NCBI GenBank assembly: GCA_022559845.1
Contig: CM040121.1
Location: 345,562,243 to 345,626,242, forward strand
Direction of reading: 5' to 3'
DNA length: 64,000 nucleotides
Source of the DNA: Amorphophallus konjac
Taxonomy: Eukaryota > Streptophyta > Magnoliopsida > Alismatales > Araceae
Positions 1 through 11,793 of this stretch are shown here, one piece after another (within the stretch, counting starts at the first letter, position 1; each line of letters starts with the position of its first letter). Below the pieces are notes generated by a model. The model saw only the letters and a program-made list of their open reading frames with translations, was not told where the DNA came from and searched no databases. The translations under genes were made by a program, and so were the position numbers.

Positions 1-921
1 CCTTTGGTTCAGGAATTCTCTTGAAGGAAAATTCCTTCTTATAGCTTTGTCACTCTTATCAGATTTGATCAGAATACCTTAAACCACCCAAAATCTATTG
101 TAACAAGTTATACCTGTTAATAAAGAACTTTAATGTATGGGGGTTATATTTTGTCCTTTAATTCTTCCAAGGTATTCCGCAATGGTTGGTCAACACATTG
201 TAAAAATTTCTGTTAAATGGAAAAGCCTTGCTGAGGATTTCGTTTTAACTGAAACTTATGTGAAGAGGGCTGTGAGATAAAAAATTGTGTTAAGTAAGGG
301 TTCTGTCTTGTGTCTAAGATCTTGAGAGGTGCTAGCAGGGAGTACGCCATACCTTGTGGCAGAGCAATGGCAATTGTGGAGAAATAGATATTCTAGATCA
401 AAGAAGTCTAGAGGTTCTGTCATGATACAATTAGCTATCTCTGTTTTTTATGGAAAAGTTGAAATAAAAAAAAAAGAAGGGGAAAGAATAGTCAACAAAA
501 AATTCATTGGTTTTCATTGGCATAAAGGTAGCCTGTCCTGAGTAACCAGGGATTCTGGTGTCTTATAAACATGTCTCCTTGTGTAAAAAGGGACAATTCT
601 ACCTAGTGCTCAACAAATTGGTTGACTCTGTATGCCCTCTCTTGTCCTTTAAATGAAGTAATGAACTGTGCTTAACTATCTATTTGGTATTTCTTTGCCT
701 GACAAACATAAGGAGTATTTTAATCGTAACCTTCTCTAGGCTAAGTACCTTTAACAGCTAGTTTTGTGATCATGTTGATTTAACGTCTTGAGGTAACTGA
801 CCAAGGTATTCGAAAGAATATAATATATCCATATATTGAAGAGCGTACTTTAACGGTCAATGGCTGTGTTACATATTGAATAAGGGCAGTCTGGGTAATT
901 CCTGAAAAAGTTCGATAAGAG
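1..921 (+). other. Untranslated internal region of E1
   Basis: I see no coding sequence here. The stretch around 540-620 (ending one phrase with GTAACCAGGGATTCTGG and then TGTCTCCTTGTGTAAAAAG) matches, with changes, the stretch around 45680-45740 in the noncoding part of E2. This shows that the two elements share the long untranslated region 5' of the polypurine tract. Nothing else recognisable was found. Confidence 0.6.
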
Positions 922-1168
922 TATAAAGTGACCCACCAAAACCCTTCATGTCCCTCAGGTTTCATCCAAAAACCCTCGTGTGCCCTTGCCGCTTCGTGTT
1001 CCTCCTCGTTCCGCTTCGTCTCGTGTGCTCCTTCAAACCCTTCTCTCCCGCTCATTCTTCTTCACTAAAATCTCATCTCCACCACAGAGTTCTCCTCCGT
1101 TCTTGGCTCTAGCTTCATTTCCAGCAGCAACCAGCAAGAAAGAGTTGATACTCTGAGAGTTACGACAA
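922..1168 (+). promoter_or_regulatory. Candidate internal promoter and leader of the env-position ORF
   Basis: A TATA-like box TATAAAG lies at 922-928, about 240 bp before the ATG at 1169. The intervening leader is C/T-rich with no ATG in frame with the ORF, and resembles a plant 5' UTR. An own promoter inside the element would let the downstream ORF be expressed apart from the genomic RNA. This is inference from composition and position only. Confidence 0.35.
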
Positions 1169-3456
1169 ATGGATCAGCCAGAATCCGTCGCTCCTGTGGA
1201 AAGGAAGAGGAAGGGAAAAGAAATAGATGAGGAGCCTTCGTCCAAGCAGCAAAGATGTCTTGAACCAGAAACAGCTGCGGAAATGTCTTCAGCACAAGGT
1301 ACTAGGCCCTCTCAGTCTACCGTGTTTTTAGAGAGTGGGAAAATCATTCCTCCGAGGATAGTAAATTTCAGCGATGAATCCTTGTTTTTGAAGTTTCCAG
1401 CACTTTTGGAGATTATTGAGTTTCAGGAATTGAGAAAATTCCTAGAAAACCACCGTGTCTATTATCCTAGCCTGGTAATGGAATTTTACAATAATTTGTC
1501 TTTAAGCCGAGATAAGTCTGCTTTGATCTCGTCTGTTAAAGGGGTTGAGATGACAGTAACATGTGACTCTCTCCACAAAGCTCTTAGTATTCCAGAAAAA
1601 GGGGAAGTGGAGAGAGGATATAGATATAGTCTGCATGAAGCCTTTTCAGTCATTACTGGTAAACCCAGTAACATTCATGACAAGGGGCAATTGAAGCTGA
1701 AAGCTTACCAAACCTCGTCATTTCCCCCTCTTCACAAGCTTCTTCAAAACATCATTGCTTCAATAGTCACCCCACAGACTGGAGCTAGAGGAAGAATCAC
1801 AGACACACAGAGGTTCCTATTGTTCTGTCTGATTCAGAATGTAAAGATCTGTTTGCCTGAAATTATTTTTAATGTCATGAAGGGGTGTATTGGATCCAAA
1901 AGACACCTGCCCTACGCCGCCCATTTGACAAGTATTCAAAGATTCCCTTGGATGGAGAGGCCATGTCAAAAGTTAGGGCTCGAAACATTTTTAACATGAA
2001 TTTTGTTTCAGTATTTTTGGGGTTGGAGGGCTCTTCTCTCTTGGGGCAGGTTAAGGCCCAGAAAGTTAAGGAATCACAAGCTCAGGGGGAGCTTCTGGAA
2101 CACACTCAAGATTCCGCCCAAACAGTTTTAGCATCAGCTTCTGAGGTTGCTCTACAGGAAACACCATCTGAACAACCACAGTCTACTATGTCTGCTGCAC
2201 CCACTGAAGTATCTTTTTCTTTTCAGAGGCTTGTTGAGATTGCATCTGAAGAAGTCAGGATGTCTGAAAACAGCATTCAGACTGATCTAGATACAAACAT
2301 TGATGGTCTATTTGATTCTTTTGGGAAGACATCAGAAGAAGTGAGGGTGCCCGTGGAACAGCCTGCTCAAGAGCAAGAAAGTAATGATCAAGAACTTGCT
2401 GATTTTGTTAATGTCATTCTAAGAGAAGCTGTGGAGAAAAGCTTGGAAGAGGCTGACAACGTGGTTACATCTGAAATTCTAGAACAGGCACCTGTTGAAA
2501 GTCCTACAGATCATGATCTCATGGAAGAAATAGTGGATGAGTGTCAGGAGAAAGTTCCTGTCATAGACCTAGAAACAGAATCATCAAGTGAAGAAGAGGC
2601 ACCTGAAAATGTAGTTCCTGACAAAGTCATCCAAGCTGAAGATGAAGATCAGGCGCCAGCAGTAGACAACCAAACGCCAGTGCAAGAAGAAACAGATGAG
2701 AGAACTGCACCTGGCTGTGAATCTTTTGGTACACCTCTAGGTCAACCTCGACTTCTATCTGCTAGGGCGCCAAATATTGAAGAACTTCTTATAAATTTGA
2801 CTCAGCAAATGCAAAGACAAGATAAGAAAATGGATGATCTGCTCAAGTATGCCACTCTCAACATCAATCAAGTTCATTCCAGGCTACTGAAGCTTGAAAT
2901 TTCTCTCCTAACTGAATGGAAAAGGTTTCTGTTAAACAAGAAAGCTTCAGATGAGGCCAACAGGTCCTTGATGACAGGCTTGCAGGAGGCATGTTCAAAG
3001 ATCGCAACAGCACTTCATGAATTACAAGATGCTCAAATTTCCTCCTTTAAGTCATCTGCCAGCATTATAAATCACTGTTTTGAGATCAGGACATCCTTAG
3101 AAGTTTTGAAGGGGTCATTTAGTGCCCTAGGTCCTGATGTCCAGAAGATCTATGATAAATTGATCGCTTTCGTAACAGAAATGACAACTCTGACTGACAG
3201 ATATGAAACTGTTAATATTCGCCAAGAAGACATCATTTCTGAAGTGGCAAATGTCAGAAGCGCTGTGATGTATTGGCTAGCTGAATTATCCAATGACCTG
3301 AAGGAATTTCAATCTACCTTGGGTTCAGCCCCTGGTCAGGCTTCCTCTAGCAGAACTCCACCTCAAGAATATACCTCTGCTGCTCCTAGGGGGAGACCAC
3401 CACAAGGCAGGCCGCGTGGCCCTTCCAGCAGACATACAAGATATTTTAATCCTTAA
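1169..3456 (+). pseudogene. Env-position ORF of E1, 'putative plant transposon protein'-like, one frameshift
   Basis: The start is the ATG of MDQPESV at 1169. The N-terminus is charged and NLS-like (KRKGKEIDEE). Residues about 85-275 (FYNNLSLSRDK, SVKGVEMTVTCDSL, GCIGSKRHLPY) resemble the plant family annotated as putative plant transposon protein, often found in retroelement env position. Frame 2 stays open to 1999. The matching continuation (from about FDKYSKIPLDGEAM) is in frame 1, open to 3456, so one frameshift lies near 1905-1930. The C-terminal half is acidic (EEIVDECQEK, SSSEEEAPE) and then has a coiled-coil-like stretch (LTQQMQRQDKKMDDLLKY) and a Pro/Arg-rich end. I see no signal peptide or clear membrane span, so 'envelope' refers to position only. 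Confidence 0.6.
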
Positions 3457-3845
3457 AAAGACAGTGATCTATATCTTGTTGCCCATTTTGAGGCTCTCTC
3501 TCACACTCTTAGATTTGTTAATTACATCTCATATCATTTGCATTTCTGCCTCCTTTTGTTTCTTTCTTTTTGATGTTGCTAAAGGGGAAGAATTGTGATC
3601 TTGCATTTTGAAATCTCCACGTGCATATGCATTCTTATCCTCCCATGATTCATCTTGGCTATATCAAAGGGGGAGATTGGTTTTCAATTATAGCATGCTG
3701 GTTGCTTTAATTTCTCAAACTATTTTCTTTTTGATGAAGTCAAAGGGGGAGAATAGTTTGAGTCATCAGATGACTCACTGTGTAGTGTTGCCATCATCTC
3801 AAATGACTCACTGTGTAGTGTTGCCATCATCAAAAAGGGGGAGAT
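3457..3845 (+). other. 3' untranslated end of E1 with repeated polypurine tracts
   Basis: Four purine tracts of the same type occur: AAAGGGGAAGAA near 3581, CAAAGGGGGAGAT near 3666, CAAAGGGGGAGAA near 3741, and AAAAAGGGGGAGAT at 3832-3845, which abuts the LTR and is the functional candidate. A 33 bp direct repeat beginning ATGACTCACTGTGTAG starts at 3770 and 3803. The same arrangement with two extra tracts is seen upstream of the 3' LTR of E2. Confidence 0.7.
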
Positions 3846-4069
3846 TGTTGTGCCCCTGTGGTTTTGATGATGGTTTTAATGGTGGTTTTGATGTTTGGCC
3901 TTTGTAGTGAGCTATTCACTGTGAGTCATCTTGTGTGAGTCAAATCGCTAGTATTCACTTTCTGATCATAATGCAGTTCTTCATTAGTTCTAATATGGCA
4001 TTGCATAATTGATTATGTTCAGTCATGTTATACATTGGTCTTCAGGCGTCCCAAGTATGCATATTGTTT

Positions 4070-4425
4070 CAGGTTCTCCAAGTCTATACAATGAAGTCTG
4101 ATCATTGCATTTGCATTCACAATGTCTTCACATTTGAAGTCTGTACATCGGACTGCTTCTTTTGAAGTCTATACATTGTGGCCTTGAAACTTCAAGTATA
4201 TACACCTTCAGTTGAACGCAAAGTGTATACGTTGCAGCGTTAACTCATTGGGGCAGCGTCAACTCAGCAAGTATGCACATCGCATTCAGTCTTTCAAGTC
4301 TATACACTCCATCTTCATAGGTTTCAAGTCTGTTCAGCATGCCTTGGTATTCACAGCCTTTAAAGTCTGTACATTGGTTCAGACTCCTCAAAGTCTGTAC
4401 AGCGTGAAGTCTAAACATTATTTTC
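4070..4425 (+). repeat. U3 motif array of E1, AAGTCTRTACA type
   Basis: About a dozen degenerate copies of AAGTCTATACA / AAGTCTGTACA are spaced roughly 20-45 bp apart, with unrelated spacer sequence. The array is upstream of the TATA box. E2 and E3 have arrays of related but distinct motifs at the same place. Confidence 0.65.
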
Positions 4426-4429
4426 AGGG

Positions 4430-5200
4430 CTTGTCTTCGTGTCGTTTTGTTCCATTGCGTGCAGAACATTGCAGCACCTCGTGTTGCTTTCTGTGCCACC
4501 TCGTGTCGTTTCTTCAGTATTTAGTTGCTCATCTCGAGTCATCCTTTTTATCTTTGCTCTTGTGTTTTCGTGTCATTTACTGTAGTTACTCGAGTCGTTT
4601 TCCTGCTTTCTTTGTTTTATCACGTGTCGTTGTAGCCGCTCCTGTCTTCTGTCCTCGTATTGTCTTTCCTAGACCCCGTGTCTTTCTTGCTTTGTGACCA
4701 CACTTCGTGTCAGTTTCTATTTTCGTCTTCGAGTTGGTTTCAGTCCATGTTGTTTTCGTGTCATTTTCATCTTCGAGTTGGTTTCAGTCCATGTTGTTTT
4801 CGTGTCGTCCTCGTCTTCGAGTCGTTCGTACGATTCGAGCAACTTAGTACTCGAGTTTTTTTCGTGTGTATTCAAGTCTTTTTAGTAAAGTGTCGTTTCA
4901 CCTCGTGCCGTTCTCTTTGCTGTTTGTTATGTCGTGTTATTTTTGTATTCGTGTCTTCGTGTTATTCTTGTGTTTATGTCCTCGTGTTGTTTGTTTCTAT
5001 CTTCGTCCAGGTTCCCTCTGATCGTGTGTTTGTCTACCGTTTCGCTCCGTGAGACTTCCTTCTCACCTCGTGCTGCTCTCATGAGACCTTGTGTCGTTCT
5101 CTTTGTAGTGTTTGTTTTGTCACCACTGTATCTCGTGTCGTTCTCAGTATAGTGCACCTCTTGTTGTTCCTACATACCTCGTGCAGTTTCAGCTTGAGTG
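4430..5200 (+). repeat. Second U3 array of E1, CTCGTGTCGTT type, with a 44 bp tandem duplication
   Basis: More than fifteen degenerate copies of CTCGTGTCGTT/CTTCGAGTCGTT occur in a T-rich background. Within it a 44 bp unit starting CTTCGAGTTGGTTTCAG is repeated in tandem at 4727 and 4771. The array ends before the TATA box. I know of no function for it. Confidence 0.6.
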
Positions 5201-5414
5201 TCAACCGACTCATTTCAGGTAGATATATATATAGCGAACCCTGAGTATTAATGGTTTTTATCTCCTTGCAGGTCCGAGGAAGATTATTCCCCAATAACTG
5301 GGCTGCACGTGATCCAATACTAGAGGAACAAATTCGATAAGGGCACGTGACAGGAAGGTTCTGGATCGAGCATGGGAGGCACACGCACTTTGTACCCTAT
5401 CCATCTGCTACTGC

Positions 5415-5422
5415 TATATATT
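5415..5422 (+). promoter_or_regulatory. TATA box of E1 LTR
   Basis: TATATATT is followed by a purine-rich transcribed leader of the same kind as after the TATA boxes of E2 and E3. Position between the U3 arrays and the U5 motif fits an LTR core promoter. Confidence 0.5.
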
Positions 5423-6379
5423 GAAGCCTTCGCCCACATATGAAGGTCGATCGAAAGGTGAGAAAGAAAAAAGGCAGAAGTGCAGAGAGTTCGATCCAGC
5501 AAAAAGAAGAGAAGAAAACAGAGAGGTGAGGAAAAACTGAAGAAGAGGAAGAAGAGAGAATAGCAGAAAGAGTGAGAGAGAGAGAGAGAGCTCGAAGCTG
5601 AGAGTTCAGAAAGAAGAAGAAGAAGATAGATTCTGGTTTCAGGATCAAATCCGAACCAGTTTGCTCTATTGTGAGCTATACTCCGTGTTTCATCGTTCCA
5701 GCATTCAGTCTGCTGTATCTTTTTCGTTTCGTGTTTTTTGACCTTTCTTTACTGTCCTTGTTTTGTTTCCGATCCTCTGGACTAAGGTCGGGTTCCTCCT
5801 GTGGTCTCAGGAGAAGGGAGACTAGTCTCCAGTTCTGGGCTTGTGGGTTGCAAGTCCAGGGGTCCCTCCAGTTAGGAGGAAGAGAGGCTCTGCCTCTGGT
5901 GGGTTGCTGGTAGCAGAGTGCTACTGGCTGGTTCACTGGTAGTGGGGCTGCTACCAGTGGGGTTCCCTCTTGGTATAGAGGAAGAGAGACGCGAGTCTCT
6001 GGTTTCTAGTGACCGTGGGTTGCTAGAGGTTCCCTCCAGGTAGGAGGAAGAGGGGAGTTTGTTCCCCTGGGTAAGCTGTGTATCAGCTTCTGTTGGCAAG
6101 CTGTGTTGCCCAGCTGTTAGTGAAGCCACACTTGGTTTGAGTGTGGGGTGGATGTAGGTCTGGAGCACCGAACCACCTAAAAATCTCTTGAGCAGTGGTT
6201 TGCATTGTGAGTGTGCTTCCGCTAGATGCTTGAATAGGCGCGTCTCATGTGTTTGCTCATTGGTTTAATTGAATTTGGTTTTATTCTGAGATTTCATCCA
6301 GCACTTGAGTTTTTATTTGGGCATGAATTGTAGAAGGATACATTCACCCCCCTCTGTATCCGGGCATTGCACCCTAACA

Positions 6380-7579
6380 GTTATATGCAAATTCTACCAA
6401 AGGCAAGTGATCATGCCAACTTCCTCAAAAATCAATGACACAAGCCCTAAGCATATCTTCTACCACCTGATTTGTCCTTTCTGTTTGACCATCAGTTTGT
6501 GGATGGAAAGCGGTGCTAAAATTTAATCTAGTCCCAAGTGAATGTTGTAGGCTCTTCCAGAATTGTGATGTGAATCGGGGATCTCTATCTGATACAATAG
6601 CGACAGGGACTCCATGTAACTTGACAATTTCTTTTATGTATAGTGCTGCTAGAATATCTACAGACCATCGACTTTTTATTGGTATGAAATATGCAGATTT
6701 AGTCAATCGGTCTATAATTACCCATATTCCATCGTGTCCACCTCTTGTCTTAGGTAGTCCCATAATGAAATCCATTCCTATGCTCTCCCATTTCCATTCC
6801 GGAATACTTAAGAGATGTAATTTTCCCGCGGGTCTGAAATGGTCCGCCTTCACTTGTTGACATGTGAGACACCGAGATACGAAGTCAGCTACTTCCCTCT
6901 TCATATTGGGCCACCAAAAGTTTCTTTTGAGATCCTGATACATTTTTGTACCTCCTAGATGAATGGTATACTTTGATTTATGTGCTTCTTCTAAGATCAA
7001 TTTCTTTGTATCTTCATGATCGGGTATACACATTCGGCCCTTGAATAGCATTCTTCCATCTTCGGATATAGAAAAATCCAGTCTTTGTTCAATATTGGCC
7101 TTAATTTCCAGTAAAATTGGGTCATCCTCTTGTAACTTGGCCAAATCCTCAATACATGTTGGTTGAGCTCGGATATTTGCCATGAAACAATTATCTTCCT
7201 TAATGTCAACATCTAGATTCAATTGAGCAAATTGAGGAACAAGGTTAGTCATACTAATCATGAGACTTGATAACATACCCATTGGTTTCCTGCTGAGTAC
7301 ATCTGCTACAGCATTTGCCTTGCCAGGGTGATATTGAATAGCGAAATCGAAGTCTTTAAGATATTCCAACCATCTCCTCTGCCTCATGTTAACATCGTTT
7401 TGAGAAAATAAATATTTCAAACTCTTATGATCTGAATAGATAGTGAACTTTTCTCCATAAAGATAATGACGCCAAATCTTCAAGGCGAAGATAACTGCTG
7501 CCAATTCTAAATCATGTACATGATAATTTTCTTCGTGACGTTTCAATTGTCTTGAAGAATAGCAAATCACCTTTCCATC
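6380..7579 (-). pseudogene. RNase H C-terminus and integrase of D, truncated by E1
   Basis: This continues the frame of the RT segment after a stop at 7580-7582. It begins with the end of RNase H ([21 protein letters not shown]). The integrase zinc-binding region follows (H..H in [11 protein letters not shown], then [11 protein letters not shown]). The catalytic core shows all three acidic residues: D in GMDFIMG, D in SDRDPRF and E in TERTNQV. A stop at 6425-6427 interrupts the core, and the E1 LTR then begins inside a conserved Asn-rich segment (FAYN). The protein would have cut host DNA and joined element cDNA. This copy cannot do so because it is broken and split. Confidence 0.9.
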
Positions 7580-9484
7580 TTACATAAGGACACACCCTAA
7601 GCCAATTCCAGATGCATCCGTATATACTTCAAATCCAGCACCCTCTATTGGTAGTGACAAAACAGGGGCTGTTGTAAGATGATTCTTAAGACTTTGGAAA
7701 CTCTTTTCACAGTCCTTCGACCAGACAAAAGGATTTTCTTTTCTGGTAAGTCTAGTTAAAGGAACCGTGATCTTTAAAAAGTCCTTTATGAATCTTCTAT
7801 AATAACCTGCTAGGCCCAAAAAGCTTCTAACTTCAGACACAGTCGTTGGTCGACTCCAATCCCTGACAGCTTTTACCTTAGAAGGATCCACAGTAATACC
7901 TTCTTTTGAAATAATGTGGCCTAGGAACGAGACTTCCTTGAGCCAAAATTCACACTTATTGAGTTTGGCATAAAGTTTATGTTCTCTAAGTGTTTGCAAG
8001 GCTATCCTTAGATGTTCTTCATATTCTTTTCTAGTCTTGGAGTATATCAGGATATCATCGATGAAGACGACGATGAATTGGTCTAAATATGGCTGGAAGA
8101 CACTGTTCATAAGTTGCATAAATACTGCTAGGGCATTAGTTAAACCGAACGGCATCACCACGAATTCATAGTGGCCATAACGACTTCGAAAAGCCGATTT
8201 ATAAATGTCCTCTTCTTTGATTCTAAGCTGATGATAACCTGATCTTAGGTCAGTCTTAGAAAAGTACTCAGCTCCCGAAAGCTGATCGAAGAGCTCATCA
8301 ATACGCGACAATGGATATTTATTTTTGATTGTAAGCTGATTCAGTCGCCGGTAATCGATGCATAATCTGAGAGAACCATCCTTCTTCTTGACAAATAGAA
8401 CAGGCGCACCCCAAGGGGATGTGCTAGGTCTAATAAAACCCTTATCTATAAGTTCCTGTAATTGCTTCTTTAGTTCCTTAAGTTCCGTGGGAGACATCCT
8501 GTAAGGGGCTATAGAAACAGGTGCTGCACCTGGAACGAGTTCAATGGTAAAGTTTACTTCCCTCTCGGGTGGTAAACTAGGTAGTTCGGATGGGAATACG
8601 TCAGGGAATTCATTTGCAATAGGAATGTTTGCTAGGATAATTTTCTTAGATTCGGTGACAATGACTGAAGCAAGAAAAACTTCACATCCTTTCGAGATAA
8701 GTTTGCAGGCGTGAAGAGAAGATATAATGGTAGGATGCTTCTTGTATTTGATGCCAAGAAAAGAAAATCTTGGAAGATCGAGTTTTCGGAAAGATATAAT
8801 CCTATTTCGGCAGTTGATATAGGCATCATGGTCTACAAACCAATCTACCCCTAAAATGGCATCATAACCTTTCATATCAAGACATACTAAGTTTATGGGG
8901 AGATTGTGTCCTTCTACCACTACCTCACAATCAGGATAATAGTTGGTAAGCTTAGTTCCAGATCCTAAAGGTGTAGTAATAGCGAGATCTGAAGGTAGGG
9001 GAACTGATGCAGTTGGTAAGGTTTTTACAAAAGTGGTGGAGATAAAAGAATGAGAAGCACCAGTATCAAATAGCACGAATGCAGGACGAGAACATATTTG
9101 AAGAGTACCTTCCATGAGCCCATCATTTTGATCCCTGGGCGCTTCTTCTTGATCTATAACTGCATTGAGGTGAGCCTGCCTCCTACATCCTCCATTATTT
9201 GGTTGGTCTTTCATAAGGGGGCAATCTGGCACACGATGCTCTCTACTCCCACAGCGCAAACAAGCACCTAGGCGCTTCCAGCATTCTTCAGTCGAGTGGC
9301 CGAATTTCTCACAAAAGGTGCACGCCGAGGCGACTTGCTCCTTTTCTTCCTTCACCTTTTTACTACTCTTTTGAGAACTTCCACCGTTCCCGTTCCTTGA
9401 TCTTTTCTTATTATCACGGCTTTTGTATGGTTCCGTGATACTGAACTTCTTCTTCTTATAATGCCGATCAGAGCGCCGGCTAGA
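7580..9484 (-). pseudogene. Zinc knuckles, protease, reverse transcriptase and RNase H of D
   Basis: Counting from 9355: two CCHC knuckles at residues 12-25 ([14 protein letters not shown]) and 32-45, an aspartic protease motif DTGAS at 97-101, then RT with [18 protein letters not shown], the LRSGYHQ motif, VMPFGLTNA and the catalytic FIDD, and the connection and RNase H start ([14 protein letters not shown]). The frame is shared with gag upstream and integrase downstream, so this was a single gag-pol ORF. It is broken by TAA at 9485-9487 and 7580-7582. Domain order PR-RT-RH-INT is that of Ty3/gypsy. Confidence 0.92.
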
Positions 9485-10132
9485 TTATTCTCCCTTTCCT
9501 TTCAACCTTTCGACCTTCTCTAAGGTCCTCTCGCGTAAATATGCCCTTTGAACCATCTCCGCATAAGTGCACATATCCTGTGTCCCCAGTTGTTGAATGA
9601 AACCGGGCCGTAACCCGTCCATAAATCGGTTTGCTTTTAATAAGTCTGTACTAATCAAATGTGGTGCATACGGTGCTAGCCTTGAAAACTGCAACTCATA
9701 TTCTGCCACAGACATCATCCCTTGACGAAGGGAGGCAAACTCCATAGCCTTCCTTTCCTTTACATGCTTGGAGTAATATTTGGCACGGAATAAAGTGAGA
9801 AAAACATTCCATGTATGTGGCGCATCGGCTGGAGGTGCCGAAACCGATTTCCACCAAGTGCGAGCATCCTTGTTTAATTGGAACATAGCTAGACGGACTT
9901 TCTCTTGATCAGTGCATTGAATAACATCAAATATCCTATTCATCTCGTCGATCCAATTTTTTGCTTCGTCTAGATTGGAAGATCCATAGAAACGCGGAGG
10001 ATTTAGACTATGCAAATTGCGATGAAGGTCTCCTGCCCTTGCTCCCGCACCACCTTGTGCTATAGTCTACAATGCCTGGGTGAGGCCGGCAACAGTTTGT
10101 TGCATACCATCCCAATCTACACGATGAGCCAC
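9485..10132 (-). pseudogene. Gag capsid region of D
   Basis: The core matches the retrotransposon Gag family: PPRFYGSSNLDEAKNWIDEM, then DARTWWKSV, FRAKYYSKHVKERKAMEF, LRQGMMSVAEYELQFSRLAPY and FMDGLRPGFIQQLG. It would have formed the capsid shell. The frame extends upstream through a TAG at 10067-10069 to about 10132, where GTG-GCT may replace an ATG start; the true start is uncertain. It runs in the same frame as pol and is separated from it by the TAA at 9485. Confidence 0.85.
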
Positions 10133-10337
10133 GATAAGAATAATAAGGTACCTGAGAGAGAAAAATAACACTCGTTATTTCTCATGAAACCAAATCTTAA
10201 AGCTAATTAATTATCTTATCCCGAGCTCTACCCAATCCTCACATGGGTGCGGAATTTCTTCCTTAGTTCATAGGTATGGGTCCTTAACCTTGGACTTATC
10301 CTATGACATGACTCCTTCCCTAAGTCCTGAGACTTAG

Positions 10338-10349
10338 GCTCTGATACCA
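10338..10349 (-). other. Primer-binding site of D (initiator tRNA-Met type)
   Basis: On the minus strand the sequence reads TGGTATCAGAGC, followed by CTAAGTC, just inside the LTR end. This is the standard complement of the 3' end of plant initiator tRNA-Met. Confidence 0.85.
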
Positions 10350-11733
10350 ACTTAACTGTCACGTCCCGAGCCTTTATTACAGCGGAAGACTCGCTCGGGG
10401 AGCGTGAACAGCCGGCATGGTAAGCCTCTTGCAAGCAAGAATCAATCAGAGCGCAAGACAATCACACAAGTAAATGTAATTGCACAAGATTTAATCAAAC
10501 TTCAACTTTATTTCATAATGCTCAATATTCAAGATACAATCACTAATTTGATTTCCATTCTACTAGACTCAAGAAATAGGAAAATTACATTGACTCAATC
10601 TAGACACTTTAACTTCCTAAGTCTTCACTCTCATCTTTATAACACTTTCACTCGCTTCCGGACCCACTACTAGTATAGCCCGAATCCGAATCTGAACTAT
10701 TTCCATCTCCTGAAAAACATTGGAAAGTAGGTCATAAGCACACTTGCCCAGTAGGTATCTTCGCATCAACATGAATGCACTATTTAAGTAATTATCATTT
10801 TAGCTCTAAAGAAATAAGGTAAAATCATGCGAATGTGAATCAATCATGCGATCAAATCAATAGAAACAGGATAACCATGTAAGATAGAATGATCAAGAAT
10901 GAGCTAGCAAGAATATAACAAGAACATGATATTGGCCTTCCATGAACAAGAATGTAACGAGATTGTACTAGCAAGCCACATATTCATCACACTAGTCTCT
11001 TTTGAGTACATAGTTCATGAATTTCTGTGGAATATCAAGTAAGAATGTCATGTCGTGCCGTGGATCTTCACTTATTTATAGAAATAGTACTCCCAGCGCA
11101 ATGCGATGCCAGTAGCATCATACCCCATGGTTTATAAAATAGTATGTTTTCGGCAATCAGCCGAGGGGACTAGCATAGAGCCCTTGAACACAATCAGTGC
11201 TCGATCGCATCTTCAGTTATAAATTAAGCTACTTCCACGCAGTATAGCAGTAACGTATGGCCCAGAATATAGCACTTCCAATAATTCCATGATAACTAAA
11301 ATCAATGAATGAATGCTTCAACATAAGAATGTAGGAGTCAAGAAATAGACTTTAAACAATGTCATGCTCATAGAAATAAATCGACAGCATAACGGTATTT
11401 TCCTTAACTTCCATTTCTTTTAGATCAATTTAAGCAATATGACAAGTTCTAGATCATCAAGGTTTGTCTAGAATCATTGGAATATCAAGCCTTGGTCAAA
11501 CCTTGGGTTAACAAATGCAAGCTACGTAACGGTCATTGGCTGGGCCGTTACATTATGTAACGCGCCAGTAATAGACCGTTACAGTGATCCGAGTCCAGAA
11601 GGATAAAAATAGACCCAGAGGAATGTGACGGTCTGGCACTGGGCCGTTACGTGATCCTGATGGTCCAGTTCAAGGCCGTTATATTTCAAGAATCAAAACC
11701 AAGATAGAGTGTTCTAATTAATGGGCTTTCATT

Positions 11734-11793
11734 GGTACAACCAACTCGGCGTCCTAGTGGGAATCCCAGGCTCGCAGAGAATTACGGAGGCCT
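11734..11793 (-). other. 60 bp block conserved between the LTRs of D, A and B
   Basis: In element orientation it runs from GGCCTCCGTAATTCTC to GACGCCGAGTTGGTTGTACC. Counterparts are at 18896-18955 (A) and 30342-30401 (B). It is C/G-rich and holds a small hairpin around GGGATTCCCA. Confidence 0.6.

Larger units (their letters stand above)
1..6379 (+). mobile_element. E1: SIRE/Maximus-like Ty1/copia element, left end outside window
   Basis: The visible part is an internal region with an env-position ORF (1169-3456), polypurine tracts and one complete 3' LTR (3846-6379). The LTR starts TGTTGTGCCCC and ends in CCTAACA. On its right the sequence resumes in the integrase of gypsy element D, so E1 is inserted in D; the right target-site copy would be GTTAT (6380-6384). 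The lineage call rests on the LTR termini, the AAAAAGGGGGAGAT polypurine tract, the U5 motif shared with E2 and E3, and an ORF in env position. Gag and pol, if present, lie left of the window. Confidence 0.85.
3846..6379 (+). repeat. 3' LTR of E1 (2534 bp)
   Basis: It is bounded by TGTTGTGCCCC after the polypurine tract and CCTAACA before the D integrase sequence. Inside are two U3 motif arrays, a TATA box at 5415, a purine-rich R/leader (5440-5620, including a GA run), and a U5 motif at about 6145-6184 (GGTGGATGTAGGT then CCGAACCACCTAAAAATC). The same U5 motif is in E2, E3 and the solo LTR. ORFs here are frame noise in low-complexity sequence. Confidence 0.85.

Noticed and set aside
780..1295. 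Minus-strand open frames upstream of and overlapping the E1 env-position ORF
   Set aside because: They run against the leader and the start of the real ORF and show no domain; they are chance frames.
4660..5152. Overlapping Phe/Val/Ser-rich frames in the E1 LTR
   Set aside because: They result from the CTCGTGTCGTT array and T-rich sequence and are not genes.
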